A stretch of 64,000 nucleotides of DNA. It comes from Epiperipatus broadwayi. Its lineage: Eukaryota; Onychophora; Udeonychophora; Euonychophora; Peripatidae. Location of the stretch: the NCBI GenBank assembly GCA_028023455.1, contig JAQFVV010012395.1:2788001-2852000 (forward strand), read 5' to 3'. How positions within the stretch are numbered: the stretch's first letter is position 1; every line of letters starts with the position of its first letter. Below the pieces are notes generated by a model that ran no database searches, was not told where the DNA came from, and saw only the letters and a program-made list of their open reading frames with translations. Made by a program: the position numbers and the translations under genes. Positions 61,561-64,000 of the stretch are shown here, in pieces.

Positions 61561-62179
61561 TGTTGTGTTTGGTCTGGATTACAGACCCAACCAACAGTAA
61601 ATAATGTAAAATAATACTGAAACAAGTATTACAATTAATATATTTATTATGTACAAATATATACAATACAATATGTACAAATTACAAGTTGAATCTTAAC
61701 GTAACTCTGTGTTCTGCCTGCCGCTTCCAGCCACACCTGATGGCTTGCCTCACGGGTAGGGTCTATGACTCTTCCAGCTGTACAAGACAGCTTGCCTCGA
61801 GCCGAGAGTGATCTTAGCAGCATCCGGTCTCTGTGGGACTTGCCTAGCTGCGTAGATCTAAATAGCGTAGTGCTATCAATGGGAATACTTGCTGCTGTTT
61901 AGGTTAGCAGAGTTTCCCTGGGAGAACGCAAAGAGTCTGTTCAGGTTAGACACGCTCTTCCTTGATCCTCACAAAAGGTTGACTATTTATACTCAGATCC
62001 CTGACCTTATTGAAAATCTTTGGATTCAGCAAGCATCATTGCTTATTGGTCTGTTGTAATCATTGGCTATGTTGTTATCTATATGTTAGTCTATTGGCCT
62101 GTGGCAAACAATGCTTAATCCGATCAGATAAGGAGGCATCTGGAATAGTCTACCTCTGAGAGAAGGGAGGACTATAACA
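61561..62179 (-). repeat. Gypsy element 5' LTR
   Basis: 619 bp, same ends as the left LTR, with a TATAAATAG at about 61985 (minus strand). Differences from the other LTR are mostly transitions. Confidence 0.92.
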
Positions 62180-62184
62180 GGTGG
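62180..62184. repeat. Target-site duplication, right
   Basis: GGTGG, matching 58473-58477. Confidence 0.8.
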
Positions 62185-64000
62185 TTTCTGGGTGGATGTT
62201 GGAAATGCAAAGCAAAACAAGTCTATGAATCTGTTTGGCACCACATCTAATGCTTAGTAATTACTTATGCTTACATCAGTGACTCTCAAGTAAAATATGA
62301 GAAATATAAGATACATTTGTGGTATAAAATATTTTTGTGATTTAATGAATATTATCTGGATAAATAACAAAACAGGAAAAAAAAAGTCAGCCATAAAACA
62401 TATAGGCTATTGTATAAGTGTCCACATTATAATTTTCTTTGCTTGAAAATCTATAGGAAATTTCTCATCCTGTTCTGTTTGCATGATTAGAAATGGAGGA
62501 GGGATCTTTAAGTACACATTGCAATGTAATCAATGCTTTTTAATAAATAGTCAAAAAATTATAGATTTATTACCATCTTCACTTGTTTTTTATTTCTTTA
62601 GAACATGATTTTTACTTTCACTTTTTCTAATAAAAACATTCAAATGGTTTTATTGCCAGGACTGGAATCAATCATAGAATCTCACATTCCAGAATCTGAC
62701 CCTTAACGTGAACTGCACAAAAGGCACTTTTACTAATGAAATGGTTTTATGAGCAGATGTATATATATCAGAGCCATTCATTTTTTTGTTTTCACTTCTT
62801 GTCTGATTGGGCCTGAGATTTGAAATAGTATCTCAGCTAAAGTGTGACAATCTCAGTATTATACAGTTTCATCTCTACTCTATAGCAAAAAATAATGAGA
62901 TATTTGTTTATCAACCAGTATCGGATCATTACCTAGTTTGAATATTTGAAAGTTGTTACTCAAATATTCTTCTGTTTTTGATCAGAGGTTACTTTTATTC
63001 AACATGTAAATCTCAATTTCTGATCATACCAATCTAATTCTTTATTATATGAGGCTAAGTTTTTTTTTTCATTCAAGAAAAAAAAAAAATTAAAATCATT
63101 TTTTGACATATATACGTTTTATCATAAGAATATATTTTTTTTTACTTTTTTGAATTGGCACTTTCAATTATTCAATGATTTTCTAGATTTATTTTTACTT
63201 CAATGCTGTAATTGATATCTAGATTTTGACATAATGACTTTTGCATCAACTTACTTCTAGGTTTGGTTTTTTTATTATCTTCTTTTGAATAAAAATCTGC
63301 CTTTAAATTTGACATAATAAATTTCTTATTTTTCATAAATTTCTGGACTGTGAACATATGCTTGCAACTTTATTCTAACCAGCTGTCCTAAAGAATAAAA
63401 AGCTATTGATTAAATTTATAAAAACTTTATTCCATCTTGGTATAGTCTTTCATTTGCTCAGAATCTAAACTTGAAACTTCTGCTCATGATCTTAAAATCT
63501 TCTCTCATTGATAATAATCATTACTACATAATCACATTGCTCTTTGCCAAGAAATTTATTGCAGTTTAAAGTTTGCATTTCAGTAAATTTACAGGCATCA
63601 GAGAAAACTATTGAAAACTTGAATGTTTTTATTTCATAAATTTTTGTTGTTTGCTGAGCAAAGTTTCTCCAAACTAAATTAAGAAGATTTATTATCTATA
63701 GTAAATGTTAATTGATGAAAGTAGAAAACAAGGATTTTCCTGCTGTGACATTATATTGTCTCTTTTGTTATATTGTGGAATTGTATTTTTTTTATTATTA
63801 TTGAAAGATGAGTATAAATATCACAATATTAAATAATTTGTTTGAATGGTTAACATTACGACTGATAACATTAAATTAATTTTGAATGTAATCAATAAAT
63901 AGCTGATTATAACATTGACTATAACTGTCAAATAAGCATATTATTGTCAAAAAAACTGCTATTTCAAGCAAAGAAATAACAAAAGGAAAAAGAAAATTAT
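62185..64000 (+). other. Intronic AT-rich stretch to window end
   Basis: No exon of the KIAA0319-like gene could be found. The 62655-62735 segment faintly resembles the tRNA-like part of the Penelope element (ends CAAAAGGCA) but is too worn to call. Confidence 0.5.

Larger units (their letters stand above)
58478..62179 (-). mobile_element. Ty3/gypsy LTR retrotransposon, internally deleted
   Basis: A 3.7-kb element on the minus strand, antisense to the host gene. It has two LTRs (626 and 619 bp) with matching TG...CA ends, a 5-bp target duplication, a primer-binding site next to the right LTR, a purine tract next to the left LTR, gag, and the end of pol. The internal part is only about 2.46 kb, because sequence from late gag through protease, RT and most of RNase H is gone. 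I count about 16 substitutions plus one 7-bp indel between LTRs, so insertion was fairly recent on a neutral scale. The pol type resembles the K02A2.6-like gypsy group. Confidence 0.92.

Noticed and set aside
1-64000. CRISPR arrays, operons or prokaryotic regulatory signals
   Set aside because: The window is eukaryotic (introns, LINEs, LTR elements); the only regular arrays are the minisatellite and the 465-bp units, which lack CRISPR spacing.

Overview
This is a window of AT-rich animal nuclear DNA: coding is split by canonical GT-AG introns, and most of the remainder is degraded or recent transposon sequence. The mix of families (Merlin, piggyBac-like MITEs, RTE/BovB-type LINEs, a GIY-YIG Penelope-like element, a Ty3/gypsy LTR element) and the long introns suggest an invertebrate. 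The sequence does not let me name a phylum or species.

The only host gene I can support lies on the + strand in the right third. Three in-phase exons (45681-45747, 46429-46533, 57307-57410) encode a linker and most of a PKD domain of a KIAA0319/KIAA0319L-type membrane protein. Upstream exons (signal peptide, MANEC region) and downstream exons (end of this PKD domain, later PKDs, transmembrane segment) were not found here, so most of 45.7-64 kb is intron.

Layout: 0.4-2.2 kb holds Merlin transposase remnants in a local duplication. A TTAA-flanked piggyBac-like MITE at 4.8 kb has an inverted relative at 28.2 kb. Two RTE/BovB-type LINE copies lie at 7.3-8.85 and 9.4-12.2 kb, with decayed RTE fragments on the minus strand at 16.3-18.1 and 53.4-53.8 kb. 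At 22.67-24.34 kb is a head-to-tail plus inverted array of a 465-bp unit; relatives lie at 18.5, 30.8 and 41.4 kb. A Penelope-derived palindrome is at 39.4-39.9 kb, a tRNA-derived insertion at 42.3 kb, a palindromic Penelope-like element at 43.4-45.6 kb ending 19 bp before an exon, and a palindrome built on a 477-bp unit at 47.4-48.4 kb. An internally deleted Ty3/gypsy element with 5-bp target duplication fills 58.48-62.18 kb.

The most interesting pattern is that three unrelated repeat families (465-bp unit, 477-bp unit, Penelope-like element) each carry a hammerhead-ribozyme-like motif: CUGANGA, stem II, GAAA, a short palindromic stem III, then U/C/A at the cleavage position and a stem I. 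All three are arranged as minus copies followed by plus copies and are bounded by 12-14-bp target-site duplications. That matches what is known of Penelope-like elements and of animal retrozymes. The GIY-YIG Penelope-like element is a plausible, untested, source of the mobilising machinery.
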